Shown here: piece by piece, positions 9,605 through 19,284 of the stretch
How the letters are laid out: each line of letters opens with the position of its first letter
Numbering within the stretch: position 1 is the stretch's first letter
NCBI GenBank assembly: GCA_965224415.1
Contig: CBDCZB010000003.1
Span: forward strand, 420,205-484,204
Direction of reading: 5' to 3'
Source: DAOUJI01 sp965224415
GTDB lineage: Bacteria > Chloroflexota > Dehalococcoidia > Lucifugimonadales > JAGWBF01
Length of the DNA stretch: 64,000 nucleotides
Program-made: the position numbers and the translations under genes
The notes under the pieces: generated by a model
What the model was told of the DNA's origin: nothing
The model's input: the letters and a program-made list of their open reading frames with translations, nothing else
Database searches by the model: none

Positions 9605-10813
9605 GTGACAACCAAGGCCAAGCAGCCGGTGATTCCCATTACTGAGATAGAGCACTCCGCCTTCTGCCGCACGGAAGACGAGCTTCCCGCCAAGTCCCTG
9701 GCTGAAGAAATCAAGGTCAACATCCGTTGGCAGAAGATTCCCACCGAGTACCTCCACCTCTCGCCCGAAGAGTTGGACGAGCGAATCAGAGCAGTCCGGG
9801 CCCAGCTCGGCGAGCGGGTGACCATACTGGGCCACCACTACCAGCGGGAAGAGGTCATCAAGTACGCCGATTTCCAGGGAGACTCCTTCAAGCTCTCCCA
9901 GAACGCCGCCTCCAAGTCCGAGGCCGACTACATAATCTTCTGCGGTGTCCACTTCATGGCCGAGACCGCCAGCGTCCTCTCCGCAGACCATCAGAAGGTT
10001 ATCCTGCCCAACATCACCGCCGGATGTTCTATGGCCGACATGGCTCCCCTGGACGACGTGCTGGACGCCTGGGACGACCTTCAGGACGTGGTGGGAGACC
10101 AGGGCGGCATACTTCCCGTTGCCTACATGAACACCATCGCTGGCCTCAAGGCGCTGTGCGGCCGCCACGACGGGATCATTTGCACCTCCTCTAACGCCGC
10201 TGCAGCCCTGGAATGGGCCTACGAACGCTCGGGCAGGGTATTCTTCCTGCCCGACCAGCACCTGGGACGCAACACCGGGATAAAGCTGGGCATAGACCCC
10301 AACGAAATGGTCGTCTGGAACCCATACAAACCCCTGGGAGGCAACACGAAAGAGCAGCTCCAAAATGCCAAGATGGTGCTGTGGCAGGGCCACTGCTCCG
10401 TACATACTCGTTTCACGGTCAAGCAGATAGAGGGCGCACGGGCGCGCTTCCCCGACGTAAACGTCATAGTCCACCCCGAATGCATAATGGAGGTGGTCCA
10501 GGCCGCCGACATGGACGGCTCAACCGAGGTGATTCGCAAGACTATAAACGAAGCTCCAGCGGGCTCCGTGTGGGGAGTCGGTACTGAGATAAGTCTCGTG
10601 AACAGGTTGGCCAAGCAGAACCCGGACAAGACCATATTCTGCCTGGACCCGGTGGTGTGTCCCTGCTCCACGATGTACCGGATACACCCCGCCTATGTCT
10701 ACTGGGTGTTGGAAGGTCTTCTCCACGGCGTGGTCGTCAACGAGGTGTCTGTGGACGAAGAGACCCGACGCTTGTCCCGCATAGCACTGGAGCGCATGTT
10801 GGCAGTGGTGTAA
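9605..10813 (+). CDS. nadA: Quinolinate synthase
   Basis: The enzyme condenses iminoaspartate with dihydroxyacetone phosphate to quinolinate in NAD synthesis, using a 4Fe-4S cluster. Family signatures are VTILGHHYQREEV, FCGVHFMAETA, HPEC and CPCSTM near the C-terminus, providing the cluster cysteines. The start is taken at GTG 9605, preceded by GCAGGTGA; the open frame continues upstream inside miaB, but that part has no NadA character. nadC follows after 15 bases, so the two are surely one operon. No nadB is present in the window. Confidence 0.95.
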   Translation: MTTKAKQPVIPITEIEHSAFCRTEDELPAKSLAEEIKVNIRWQKIPTEYLHLSPEELDERIRAVRAQLGERVTILGHHYQREEVIKYADFQGDSFKLSQNAASKSEADYIIFCGVHFMAETASVLSADHQKVILPNITAGCSMADMAPLDDVLDAWDDLQDVVGDQGGILPVAYMNTIAGLKALCGRHDGIICTSSNAAAALEWAYERSGRVFFLPDQHLGRNTGIKLGIDPNEMVVWNPYKPLGGNTKEQLQNAKMVLWQGHCSVHTRFTVKQIEGARARFPDVNVIVHPECIMEVVQAADMDGSTEVIRKTINEAPAGSVWGVGTEISLVNRLAKQNPDKTIFCLDPVVCPCSTMYRIHPAYVYWVLEGLLHGVVVNEVSVDEETRRLSRIALERMLAVV

Positions 10814-10828
10814 GGGCCAGCGGGTTCT

Positions 10829-11683
10829 ATGATTCACCTGCTTCCCGAGGTGCAGCAGCTAATTGAGATGGCCCTTGCCGAGGACCAGGTGGCCAACGAC
10901 CCCACTACGGACTCCCTGGTCCCCCATGACCTTCAAGCCAGGGGCGTCATCCGCGCCAAGGCCGAGGGCGTCCTGGCCGGTGTCGACGTGGCCCTCTCCG
11001 TATTCAAGCGCGTCGACCAACAGCTTGACACCACTGCATGGCTGGCGGACGGGTCTTCCGTCTCATCCGGCAACAACCTGGCCTTCGTGGACGGCCAGGC
11101 GGCGTCGATTCTCAAAGCCGAGCGGACGGCCATCAATTTCCTCCAGCGAATGAGCGGCATAGCGACGGAAGCCGCCCGCTACGTCAAGTTGGCGGAAGGG
11201 ACCCGAGCCCGCATCGTGGACACTCGCAAGACGGTCCCCGGATTCAGGCTGCTGGATAAATACTCAGTGCGCATGGGAGGGGCGGGCAACCACCGGATGA
11301 ACCTGGCCGACGGCATTCTGGTCAAAGACAACCACCTTGAAGCCATGCGCCATCAAGGTTTTGGAATCGACGGCATAGTCCGCAAGGCCCTGGATCAAGC
11401 CCCTCACAACCTCAAGGTTGAAATCGAAGTGGAGGACCTGACCGAGCTACAACAGGCTCTGGATGCCGGCGCCCACATCATATTGCTGGACAACATGCCG
11501 CCGGAGGAGATGAGGCAGGCCGTGGGCATAGTGGCGGGGCGGGCCGTGTTGGAAGCGTCGGGCGGCGTCAACCTCGATACCGTACGGGCCGTAGCGGAAA
11601 CGGGAGTGGACCTAATTTCCGTAGGCAGCCTGACTCACTCGGTCAAAGCCTTGGACATCAGCTTGGACCTGGAATTCGCCTAG
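10829..11683 (+). CDS. nadC: Quinolinate phosphoribosyltransferase (decarboxylating)
   Basis: NadC converts quinolinate and PRPP to nicotinate mononucleotide, the step after NadA. The 284-residue length and signatures ERTAINFLQRMSGIAT, DTRKTVPGFR, KDNHLE, EVEVEDL-like segment, LLDNM and EASGGVNLDTV are those of the family. It lies 15 bases downstream of nadA and ends overlapping the convergent dtd by four bases. Confidence 0.96.
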   Translation: MIHLLPEVQQLIEMALAEDQVANDPTTDSLVPHDLQARGVIRAKAEGVLAGVDVALSVFKRVDQQLDTTAWLADGSSVSSGNNLAFVDGQAASILKAERTAINFLQRMSGIATEAARYVKLAEGTRARIVDTRKTVPGFRLLDKYSVRMGGAGNHRMNLADGILVKDNHLEAMRHQGFGIDGIVRKALDQAPHNLKVEIEVEDLTELQQALDAGAHIILLDNMPPEEMRQAVGIVAGRAVLEASGGVNLDTVRAVAETGVDLISVGSLTHSVKALDISLDLEFA

Positions 11684-12144
11684 GCGCGTCGCGGGCGGTT
11701 CCGGTCCGTCGAGTCCAGCATGATGGTGACCGGCCCGTCGTTCACCAGCTCCACCTGCATATATTCACCGAACCTCCCGGTCTCAACCTTCAATCCACGC
11801 CCCTTGAACATCTCCACAACCTTCTCATAGAGAACCTCCGCAGCATCAGGGGAAGCGGCATCGGTGAAGTCGGGGCGCCTGCCCTTGCGGGTGTCGGCGT
11901 AGAGGGTGAATTGGCTCACGACTAGGAATTCTGCCCCCACGTCTAGAGCGGATTTGTTGAAACGACTTTCGTCGTCAGCGAATATTCGAAGGTTGACGGT
12001 CTTTTCCACCAGATAGGCTGCGTCTTCTTGGGTGTCGTCTTTGGAGACTCCCAGAAGGACCAGAAGACCGGGGCCGGTCTTGGCCGTCTCGTTTCCGTCG
12101 ATGGATACGGAAGCGCCGGAGACGCGCTGGAGCAGGGCCCTCAA
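11680..12144 (-). CDS. dtd: D-aminoacyl-tRNA deacylase
   Basis: This 154-residue protein removes D-amino acids mischarged onto tRNA. The family motifs SQFTLYADTRKGRRPDF (substrate groove) and NDGPVTIMLDS (the GP cis-motif) are intact. It is transcribed convergently to nadA-nadC, and the two stop regions overlap. fmdB-like gene lies just upstream on the same strand, only nine bases away, so these may be cotranscribed. Confidence 0.95.
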   Translation of the reverse strand: MRALLQRVSGASVSIDGNETAKTGPGLLVLLGVSKDDTQEDAAYLVEKTVNLRIFADDESRFNKSALDVGAEFLVVSQFTLYADTRKGRRPDFTDAASPDAAEVLYEKVVEMFKGRGLKVETGRFGEYMQVELVNDGPVTIMLDSTDRNRPRRA

Positions 12145-12153
12145 GCCAGCCCC

Positions 12154-12471
12154 CTAGTGGGAGGGGCTCGCCGTTTCTTCTTTGCTTTCGGTGGCGGTGG
12201 CGGACTTGGATGACTTGGAGGAAGAAGTTGACTCCTTTTCCTCCTTCTCCTCCTTGGCTTCATCCTTGGAGCTGGAGGCCCCGCTGTGGCCCGTCTTCTT
12301 GTAGTCGGTGGTGTAGAACCCTGAACCCTTGTATATGATGGGGACCACCTGGAACTTGCGCCTGGCTTGACCTGCACACAAGGGACAGTCGGCCCGAGGC
12401 TCGGAGTCAAAACTTTGTCTCATCTCGAACACGTGCTCGCAACTGCTGCACTGGTAATCGTACCTGGGCAA
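12154..12471 (-). CDS. FmdB-family zinc ribbon protein
   Basis: A short N-terminal zinc ribbon (MPRYDYQCSSCEHVFE with a second CPLC pair) is followed by the typical GSGFYTTDYKK segment and a long low-complexity acidic/serine tail (about residues 65-105). FmdB-like regulators of this kind are widespread and of unclear role. The gene sits directly upstream of dtd on the same strand. Confidence 0.88.
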   Translation of the reverse strand: MPRYDYQCSSCEHVFEMRQSFDSEPRADCPLCAGQARRKFQVVPIIYKGSGFYTTDYKKTGHSGASSSKDEAKEEKEEKESTSSSKSSKSATATESKEETASPSH

Positions 12472-12672
12472 ACCGGCCCTCCTGAGTCGTCGTTGGCTTC
12501 AAAAGCAGCCCGAAGGAGACTGCGAATCGGAATCTAATCTATCATCGGGCTGTTTCCGATGTCAATCGAAACACGGCTGTTCGATGAGCGGATGGAACGT
12601 TCGCCAATGCCAAACAATTATTGGCAGCGACCGATAGATGACCACTGCGGGCCTTGCGTGGCATGATAGACG

Positions 12673-13836
12673 GTGAAGTTTGGTCTGGGGGTGAAGGCGC
12701 CCGTGGTTCCACGATTCTTTAGGGCCGCAGTTATGGCCGCGCTTTGCTTGTCCCTCGCCGCGTGCGGGGGAGCTGCCAGTCCGACGTTGATCCCCACACC
12801 TGAGCCTACGTCCACGCCGGTTCCGACTGCGACTCCAACGCCTCCGTCTGCACCCGTCCCAACCGCCGAGTCGGTCCCATACGTGCGGTTGCCCCAGGAC
12901 GAGGGGGCGCACCTGACTCCTGTGGAGTGGTGGTATTTCAACGGACATCTCACCACCGAGAGCGGGGGGGACTACAGCTACCACTTCGTGACATTCCAGT
13001 TGGTCTTGCCGGATGGCCCGACGGTAAGGATTGCACAACTAAGCTGGGCGGACCATTCCCAGGGAGTCCACCTGATCGCTGAGCTGCCCGAGGCGGTCCA
13101 GGCTGAAGCGACCTCTGGGGAATTCGACGGCAGCGTGTCCTCATGGAAGATGACGGGGGATGGTGAGGACTACTCGCTAGCGTTCCAGGTCGGTGAGTAT
13201 GACGTAGAGATGCGGGCGACCTCCCGTAAACCGGCTGCGCTCCACGACGGCAACGGGTACGTCGACTTGGGAGTCGCCGGCAAGACCTACTACTATTCCC
13301 GCACGAACTTGGAGACCACCGGTTCTCTCATAATAGACGGAAAGTCCCGGGAGCTTTCCGGAACGTCTTGGATGGACCACCAGTGGGGCGACTTCACCAC
13401 CGCCGAGATAGGTTGGGACTGGCTGAGCCTATTCTTGGACGACGGGTCGGAACTTACGGTGTCAGTAGTCTGGGAACGCGACGGACGGAAGCACATCGAG
13501 ACCGGCGGCACCTATGTCCCACCGGACTCCGGCGCCGTGCATCTGAGTGGAGATGACATAACGCTCAACCCCAAGGGGTCGTGGACGAGTGAGGCCACCG
13601 GCGGCGAGTATCCCATGGGATGGGACCTGAGAGTCGAATCGTTGGGTCTGGATGTTGCGCTTACTCCTCTTATGGAAGATTCCGAGTTTATAGCCATAGG
13701 CTTCCTACCGGTGCACTATTGGGAAGGAGGGGTGGATGTAGAGGGAGTTAAGGGTGGCTCTCCGATCATGGGCAAAGGGTTCGTTGAGATGACGGGCTAC
13801 GCACCCTTGAGGACGGAATCGCCGCCAGCACCCTGA
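12673..13836 (+). CDS. Lipoprotein with AttH/CrtC-like lipocalin fold
   Basis: The N-terminus carries a lipoprotein signal: a hydrophobic stretch AVMAALCLSLAACGG with the lipobox Cys near residue 32. A Pro/Thr-rich linker (TPEPTSTPVPTATPTPP) spans the cell surface region. The mature part shows AttH/CrtC-type signatures: VEWWYFNGHL, the histidine-rich QLSWADHSQG, YYYSRTNLETTG and SWMDHQWGDF. Proteins of this family include carotenoid 1,2-hydratases and uncharacterised secreted enzymes; the substrate here cannot be inferred. It is an isolated gene on the plus strand. Confidence 0.8.
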   Translation: MKFGLGVKAPVVPRFFRAAVMAALCLSLAACGGAASPTLIPTPEPTSTPVPTATPTPPSAPVPTAESVPYVRLPQDEGAHLTPVEWWYFNGHLTTESGGDYSYHFVTFQLVLPDGPTVRIAQLSWADHSQGVHLIAELPEAVQAEATSGEFDGSVSSWKMTGDGEDYSLAFQVGEYDVEMRATSRKPAALHDGNGYVDLGVAGKTYYYSRTNLETTGSLIIDGKSRELSGTSWMDHQWGDFTTAEIGWDWLSLFLDDGSELTVSVVWERDGRKHIETGGTYVPPDSGAVHLSGDDITLNPKGSWTSEATGGEYPMGWDLRVESLGLDVALTPLMEDSEFIAIGFLPVHYWEGGVDVEGVKGGSPIMGKGFVEMTGYAPLRTESPPAP

Positions 13837-13886
13837 TAGAGAGGGTTGGGATACAGGAAGATGAACGGGGAAATCACGGAGGGGCC

Positions 13887-14873
13887 ATGAATGGTGCCGG
13901 AATGGTGATATACCACGGCATCGGCGGCGGCGCTGACCTCCGGGAATACGGGCGTATAGCAGATGACCTGGCCTACGACTCCTTGTGGGTCACCGAGCGT
14001 TACCTCCATGAAGAGACGGCGTCCATGCTAGGTTATCTGGCCGCGGCCACTTCCAGGGTCAAGCTGGGCGTCGGAGTGGTCAACCCCTTCACGCGACATC
14101 CCGCCCTGTTGGCGATGATGGCGGCCACCCTGGACCGCATCAGCGGCGGCCGGTTCGTCCTGGGCATGGGACGAAGCGACAGTTTCATCATCGAGGAGCG
14201 GCTGGGCATCTCCTATTCCCGGTCACGGACAAGGCTGGAAGAGGCCCTAACAATCGTCCGGGAGTTTCTGGAAAAAGGTTCAGCTTCCTATCAAGGCAGG
14301 ATATTCAACCAACCCGAGGTCAGCCTGGAGATGAGGCCCGTGCAAGAGAAGCTGCCCATCTATATGGCGGCCATTGGCCCCAGAGCGCTGAAGACAGCGG
14401 GCGCCTTGGCCGACGGTGTGCTGCTGAACGCCTACGTCTCTCCCGGGTACGTGAAGCACGCTGTGGAAATCGTCAGAGCAGCCTCTCAGGAAGCTGGCCG
14501 TGACCCGAACTCGGTGCGCATCGCCTGCATGTTGGTGATGCGCATGACGCCCCGCCCGGAGGAAGTCCGGTCCGGACTCAGGCAAAGGTTGGTGCGTCTG
14601 TATGCCGAGGCCCATGTGGGGGAGATTCTCCTGGAGACAGCGGGATTCGACCCGCAAACGGCCTCGCGGCTGCGCGTCCTGTATGAAGAGGGCGACATGA
14701 AAGGTGCAGTGGGGCTCGTCACCGACGAGATGGTGAACTCATGCTACGTTATAGGCCCTCCGGAGCAATGCAGGGAACGGGTGGAGGAGTACGTGAGAGC
14801 CGGCGTGGACGAACCGTTGCTGCTTCCCCGGTTGGAGGACTACCGGAACGTGGCTGAAGCTATGGCCCGGTAA
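13887..14873 (+). CDS. LLM-class (luciferase-like) F420/flavin-dependent oxidoreductase
   Basis: The 328-residue protein has the bacterial luciferase-like TIM-barrel pattern: YDSLWVTERY, VKLGVGVVNPFTRHP, ATLDRISGGRFVLGMGR and PIYMAAIGPRALKTAGALADG. The last two are typical of 5,10-methylene-H4MPT reductase-like F420-dependent members. Start ATG follows GGAGGGGCC. The substrate is not predictable. A second member occurs at 16643-17569; large numbers of such enzymes are a feature of SAR202-type Chloroflexota. Confidence 0.85.
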   Translation: MNGAGMVIYHGIGGGADLREYGRIADDLAYDSLWVTERYLHEETASMLGYLAAATSRVKLGVGVVNPFTRHPALLAMMAATLDRISGGRFVLGMGRSDSFIIEERLGISYSRSRTRLEEALTIVREFLEKGSASYQGRIFNQPEVSLEMRPVQEKLPIYMAAIGPRALKTAGALADGVLLNAYVSPGYVKHAVEIVRAASQEAGRDPNSVRIACMLVMRMTPRPEEVRSGLRQRLVRLYAEAHVGEILLETAGFDPQTASRLRVLYEEGDMKGAVGLVTDEMVNSCYVIGPPEQCRERVEEYVRAGVDEPLLLPRLEDYRNVAEAMAR

Positions 14874-14879
14874 GTCTGA

Positions 14880-15371
14880 TCACTTCTGACGCCGGGCAAG
14901 AAGCAACCGGACCTGGCCCCGCGCTTCTATTTCCGCCCAGTCCGGGACAGGACCGCTTTCCAGCAGTCCTATTCTTACAACAACCTCGGACAGAAGATTT
15001 GCCGTGTCGATGCCCATGAATGAGGGTGTGAAAGGCTCCAGTCCCGTCCGGGCATCCCTCAGTTTTGACAGCGCGCCTCTACGGTTATGCCGCTCCATGT
15101 GCAGCAAGCCCACGGCGGACTTCAACAAGGCTTGGTAGAAGAGCCGGATGGGGTATCCCTCATGGAGCCATATCTCTTCCAGGGTCTCGTGGCAGCGCCA
15201 GTACTGGCCTTGGTTGAACTGCTGGACCGCGGTCTGAAGAGCGGCGGGCGGAACGAGGGGGCCTTGTAGGAAAGCGTTTACGCCCCGGTCATGGATGAGG
15301 TCCAGCCACTGACGGTCAAGCGCGGGGCGTTCGCCCTTGGCGGGCGTTGGCGGAGGCTTTTCAAACGGCAT
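14880..15371 (-). CDS. DUF309 domain protein
   Basis: The motif YWRCHETLEEIWL followed by FYQALLKSAVGLLHMERHNRRGAL is the DUF309 signature (a small helical domain with conserved His/Glu). Function of the family is unknown. ATG 15371 is chosen; an in-frame GTG at 15407 would add 12 residues. It converges with the upstream oxidoreductase gene, with six bases between their ends. Confidence 0.82.
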   Translation of the reverse strand: MPFEKPPPTPAKGERPALDRQWLDLIHDRGVNAFLQGPLVPPAALQTAVQQFNQGQYWRCHETLEEIWLHEGYPIRLFYQALLKSAVGLLHMERHNRRGALSKLRDARTGLEPFTPSFMGIDTANLLSEVVVRIGLLESGPVPDWAEIEARGQVRLLLARRQK

Positions 15372-15462
15372 TAGAGCATTTTGCTGGGACAGTGGGTCCA
15401 GGTCCACAGCCGGACATCTTGCCCGGCCATTGAGTCTCCTGAGAGTATAGCTGTCCCAGGTC

Positions 15463-16050
15463 TTATTGAGGAGAGTTCAGGGAGCCGGTCGATGCACTCA
15501 CGTCCGGCGCTCCTAGACTCTGGTGGTAGTCGCCTATGGCGATGGCATTCCATTCATGGGTGGACTTGCCCGTGCCGACCATGCCCCACCGGGTCATGAC
15601 GGTGTAAGCCAGTTCCTCTTTACCTGCGTTGGCCCTCCCCAACATGGCGATGCGAACATCCTTAAGGGGATATATGAACAGGCGTATGTCGTGTTCCTTG
15701 GACCACTCGTGCAGGACCTTGCCTAAGGCCTCGACGCTCTCCTTCCTTTGAGGCAAATGCAACAGAGACTGGCGACCGCAAGCCGCCTCCGTGGGGCGCC
15801 AGAGTTCGGCCATCCGTTCCAGCTCTTTCTTGATGTTTTCTAATCGTTCCGGCAGCTTTGTGTGCTTGGAGCCGCATTTGGGATCCATCGCGCCGGTGTT
15901 CACGATGCTCCAGGCACACCCCTCTTGCCCTTGCAGCCGTTTAGGGTACCGGCCTTCGCTAAGCGCTCCCAACTTGGAGTTGTTCTCGGTTGAGAAGAGG
16001 GCCCAGCCCAACTCCCTTACCGACAAGTCTATCGCCAACAGGTTAGCCAC
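15463..16050 (-). CDS. RuvC-like RNase H-fold protein
   Basis: The 195-residue protein begins at GTG with LLAIDLSVRELGWALF, a first-strand catalytic Asp typical of RuvC/RNase H folds. It ends with ELAYTVMTRWGM and THEWNAIAIGDYH, resembling the last RuvC motif (D/E-x-x-D-A). The central Glu motif is not clear. It may be a divergent Holliday-junction resolvase-like nuclease or a phage-derived relative; its catalytic status is uncertain. The neighbouring zinc-ribbon gene is on the same strand. Confidence 0.55.
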   Translation of the reverse strand: MANLLAIDLSVRELGWALFSTENNSKLGALSEGRYPKRLQGQEGCAWSIVNTGAMDPKCGSKHTKLPERLENIKKELERMAELWRPTEAACGRQSLLHLPQRKESVEALGKVLHEWSKEHDIRLFIYPLKDVRIAMLGRANAGKEELAYTVMTRWGMVGTGKSTHEWNAIAIGDYHQSLGAPDVSASTGSLNSPQ

Positions 16051-16109
16051 GCGTCGTGCCTTTCTTCATTGGGCATTGGGTCGGATGCGTGAGAATTCCC
16101 CGCACTCCT

Positions 16110-16337
16110 TTAGGAATTATACGTCGCCGATGCCAATCTAGACGCATCGGACGACGCTTTTGTTCCGCGTCTTTTCCTGGAAGTCTCTGGCGCGTTCGCC
16201 CAGACAGTTTCTTGGAGGACCGCAAAGTCGAAAGGATTGTTGAGCCAGTAGTTCCTGGCACATTGAAGGCATCTCCAGTGGTCCTCTTCCTTGTATAGGT
16301 CACCGCTGCACCTGGTGCATCCCCTGAGTCTGAACAT
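16110..16337 (-). CDS. Small zinc-ribbon protein
   Basis: A 75-residue protein with two CxxC knuckles (CTRCSG and CLQCAR) spaced 13 residues apart, followed by a basic tail (TSRKRRGTK). The gene precedes the RuvC-like gene on the same strand with about 60 bases between them, so they could be cotranscribed. No function can be named. ATG 16337 was chosen because the ribbon starts directly after it; the frame is open for 17 further codons upstream. Confidence 0.5.
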   Translation of the reverse strand: MFRLRGCTRCSGDLYKEEDHWRCLQCARNYWLNNPFDFAVLQETVWANAPETSRKRRGTKASSDASRLASATYNS

Positions 16338-16642
16338 CGTATCAGCCTCCGCTATTTGCTGGTGTTGACTCTTAGCACACCTTAACAATCGAATATTAAT
16401 AATTTGTTTAGGAATGCTAGGATTTTGCTGGATCTTCTCGGGAACTGGCCCCGGAAGGATATTTCGGGCTAAGGCGTTGAGAATATCAGCACATTTGTAC
16501 TAGGGTCAACGGAGCGGCGTCACCCCCCTTGCGGCTGGCTCATTGCGAACCGTTCTCAGGGGAGTTATCATGCAGGCAAGTGAATCAAGGGTCCGGAAAC
16601 GACCGGGCAGTCGCCAATCTGGGGCAGGCTCAGGAGGCCTCC

Positions 16643-17569
16643 ATGAGCATACGTGTAGGGTACATGCCGGGCGGCTATCCCGCCGGTGAAGAGGGAAAAA
16701 GCCATCTCAAGCGCCTGGTGGAGGTGGGAGACGAGTATGGCTATGACTCGATATGGCTCTCCGACAGGGTGGTCGGAGAGAGGTTCAGCCCCGAGCCTAT
16801 GATTGCCATGGCCATGGTCGCCGGATATTCGCCGACGCTGAAGTTCGGCACCAGCGTACTGCAACTCCCCATACGGAGCCCCGTGGTGTTGGCCAAGGAG
16901 ATGGCCACGCTGGACTACCTTTCCGACGGGCGCTTTCTGCCCGCGATTGGGCTAGGCCAGGAAGACCCCCGGGAGTACGAGGCCTGTGGCGTGTCCAAGG
17001 CAGACCGGGGCAAGCGCACCGACGAGGCTATGGAGGTCATGCGCCGTCTCTGGCACGAGGACAACGTGACCCACGAGGGACAGTTCTACACCCTCCATGA
17101 CGTAACTGTCACCCCCAAACCCGTGCAGGAACCTTCCCTGCCGGTCTGGGTCGGGGGTCGGAGCAAGGCGGCCCAGAGACGGGTCGGACGAGTCGGGGAC
17201 GGATGGCTGGTGTCCTTTGCCACCCCCGACGAGGTCGCCCAGGGCATCGAGGTGGTGTTTGAGACGGCCGGAGAAAATGGACGGTCGGTGGATGAGGACC
17301 ACGTGGGGGCCCTGATAGGCTTCTACATAGCGTCCACCAAAGAAGAAGCCGAGCAGCGCTCCGAGGGCTATCTGACCCGCCTCCGCGACGACGCCCACTT
17401 CACCGAATACACGGCCCTCGGGCCGCCAGACGAGGTCCGGGGCTTGGTGAAGCAGTACCTGAACGCAGGAGCTTCCAAGTTCGTCATGAGGCCCACCTGC
17501 TCGCCGGAAGAGACCTTGGAGCAGCTCGAACTCTTCGGCAAAGAGGTCCTCCCCGACTTCCACGGCTAG
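16643..17569 (+). CDS. LLM-class (luciferase-like) F420/flavin-dependent oxidoreductase
   Basis: The 308-residue protein starts at the ATG of MSIRVGYMPGG, five bases after a perfect AGGAGG. Its barrel shows YDSIWLSDR, LKFGTSVLQLPIRSPVVLAKEMATLD, GRFLPAIGLG and VTPKPVQEPSLPVWVGG, diagnostic of the F420-dependent LLM class. It is only distantly similar to the 13887 gene, so the two are not a recent duplication. Substrate unknown. Confidence 0.87.
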   Translation: MSIRVGYMPGGYPAGEEGKSHLKRLVEVGDEYGYDSIWLSDRVVGERFSPEPMIAMAMVAGYSPTLKFGTSVLQLPIRSPVVLAKEMATLDYLSDGRFLPAIGLGQEDPREYEACGVSKADRGKRTDEAMEVMRRLWHEDNVTHEGQFYTLHDVTVTPKPVQEPSLPVWVGGRSKAAQRRVGRVGDGWLVSFATPDEVAQGIEVVFETAGENGRSVDEDHVGALIGFYIASTKEEAEQRSEGYLTRLRDDAHFTEYTALGPPDEVRGLVKQYLNAGASKFVMRPTCSPEETLEQLELFGKEVLPDFHG

Positions 17570-17868
17570 GCTTTTTCGGCGAACAAAACCGGAAGCCGCC
17601 TAAAGCGAACCCTTTCACCCATAAGCGGAGATGGAAAGGGCAAGTCATAGCGGTATTCGGCGGTGGAAGAGACGTGGGGTGACGATGGTTTTTGCTCGAT
17701 GCGTGGATGTCTCGATATACCGACTCCATAACCTAGTCGTCCTCGTACCACGGTGTAATCAGCATGGTCGGATTCGACCAGCGGCCAGTGATACCGAGCT
17801 TGGCTTATTGAGGCTGGTCGAAGGGAGATAGAAGGCCACATGACTACACGACCGTTGCTGTCCTGTCC

Positions 17869-18054
17869 GTGCTGTGGGCCGTGATAGACTCTACAGTGAG
17901 TCCTCTCCGGGATGAAGTCAGACGCTTGCGGACTGACATAGACCACCTACACAGCGACACCCTACAAGGATTCGAGAACGCCTCTACTGAGTTGCGGTCT
18001 ATACTTGGTGAGCATGAGCACACAGAGAGTGGGATTAAGGTGCCCTTACGATGA
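17869..18054 (+). CDS. Possible small membrane-anchored protein
   Basis: A 61-codon frame from GTG overlaps the start of the next gene by ATGA, which argues for translational coupling. The frame upstream of the GTG encodes hydrophobic residues (VAVLSVLWAVID), and the rest looks like a short coiled coil (LRDEVRRLRTDIDHL). I recognise no family, and the start is uncertain. Between 17570 and 17868 only an imperfect CCCTTTC/GAAAGGG inverted repeat (17610-17642) is visible. Confidence 0.35.
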   Translation: MLWAVIDSTVSPLRDEVRRLRTDIDHLHSDTLQGFENASTELRSILGEHEHTESGIKVPLR

Positions 18055-18563
18055 TAATGGCTGACCCCAACAAGGTCAGGATTAGTCGGGAGATTCTGTC
18101 AGACGGGCCTGGCTACAAAGCCTACCCTCAGCATCGCTCCTTCAGGAACGGCGAAGAGACAACCAAACGACACATGGGTAAGTACGTTGAGGGGATGTAC
18201 ATCCCAACCTCTCCAGAGTGGGAACCACCTGACTACCTTATGGGCAAGCAGTGGCGCATCGTCAACGAAGCTGGTAACACAGTAGGACTGAAAGCGTACG
18301 TCCCCCCACTAGCGAGACGGCATCTATACACTGATGAAGTCATCAAGCGACATGAAGAGCGAAGAGAGGAAAGGCGTCGTGAGTTCGACCGTGACTCTCA
18401 TTTCGAGGTGTTCCTCAAAGGGTCTCGTCATACTGTACTCTTTCGTTGGCCCTTCTGGAGACGACGACCTAGTCGAAGTGCCTTACTCGTGCGTGAGGTC
18501 TCGTTGAAGGAGAGACTACTTTGGAGGCTGAGACGCTTCTGTGGCTTCGATGTGCACGAGTAG
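18051..18563 (+). CDS. Hypothetical protein
   Basis: A 170-residue protein of unknown family. It has a charged central helix (RHEERREERRREFDR) and an Arg/Trp-rich C-terminal half (FRWPFWRRRPSR and LLWRLRRFCGF) that could associate with membrane or nucleic acid. It overlaps the small upstream frame by ATGA. Codon use is less GC-rich than in nearby genes, hinting at transfer. ATG 18057 is an alternative start. Confidence 0.45.
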   Translation: MIMADPNKVRISREILSDGPGYKAYPQHRSFRNGEETTKRHMGKYVEGMYIPTSPEWEPPDYLMGKQWRIVNEAGNTVGLKAYVPPLARRHLYTDEVIKRHEERREERRREFDRDSHFEVFLKGSRHTVLFRWPFWRRRPSRSALLVREVSLKERLLWRLRRFCGFDVHE

Positions 18564-19284
18564 AGGATAAGCCTAAGTGTGAGTATATCAATTCGGGGTC
18601 TTAGAGAGGATGTCCTTCGACCGCCATAGAGGGACAGCGGTTCTGTTGGGTTCATCGGATTCAAGGACCGGAGACCGAACGAATCCGCAAGCTAAATGAA
18701 GCAAACACCAAAGCGTGTACATGGGGTTGTCTGATTTTGCTTGTGGTCGTAATTGTGTTCGTAGTTGCGGTCATCATTGCGAGCACAGTCTCAGTCGTTG
18801 GGCAACCGATCACGAGGCTGCCTTGATTGAAGGTATGGTGTGTCATTGAAGATGGATATACATCCTTTCCGAATGATTTATCAGAAACATATCAGTCGAT
18901 GAACATTTATGCAACTTAGGTATCATTCTGCAGCTAGGTTAGACACCACGATTAAGATGCCACGCGTTAGGTTTGGCGCCATTCCTCCAACGATTGAATA
19001 TTCGTAGGTCGACGCAAAGACCCCGGGCCAGTACCCTTCATGTGAAATGCCCGGCTTTCGTGAACCTCTCCAGCTGAGCAATGAAGTCAAGAGGCAGCCA
19101 GGACGGAACGCATTTGTCCTTCTAATACGTTGTATGTAGAGAGAAGCGTCAAAGACTTGCTTGTCTCTCGGAAGGCGTCGGGTTCTCGTGTCCGCATGAA
19201 TTGACACCCACACAGCTGCGTATATATACTCAATGCATATACTCAAAGGCTGAGAAGAGGAATAGTAGGTTTTCAAGCGGGGCT
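18564..19284. other. Intergenic stretch with a start-less membrane frame
   Basis: About 18690-18836 encodes, in one plus-strand frame, KLNEANTKACTWG then a strongly hydrophobic run (LILLVVVIVFVVAVIIAS). No usable start codon precedes the hydrophobic part after the upstream TAG, so it looks like a gene remnant. The remainder (18840-19284) is relatively AT-rich and holds nothing I can assign, apart from the promoter that must drive the T-box leader. Confidence 0.35.
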
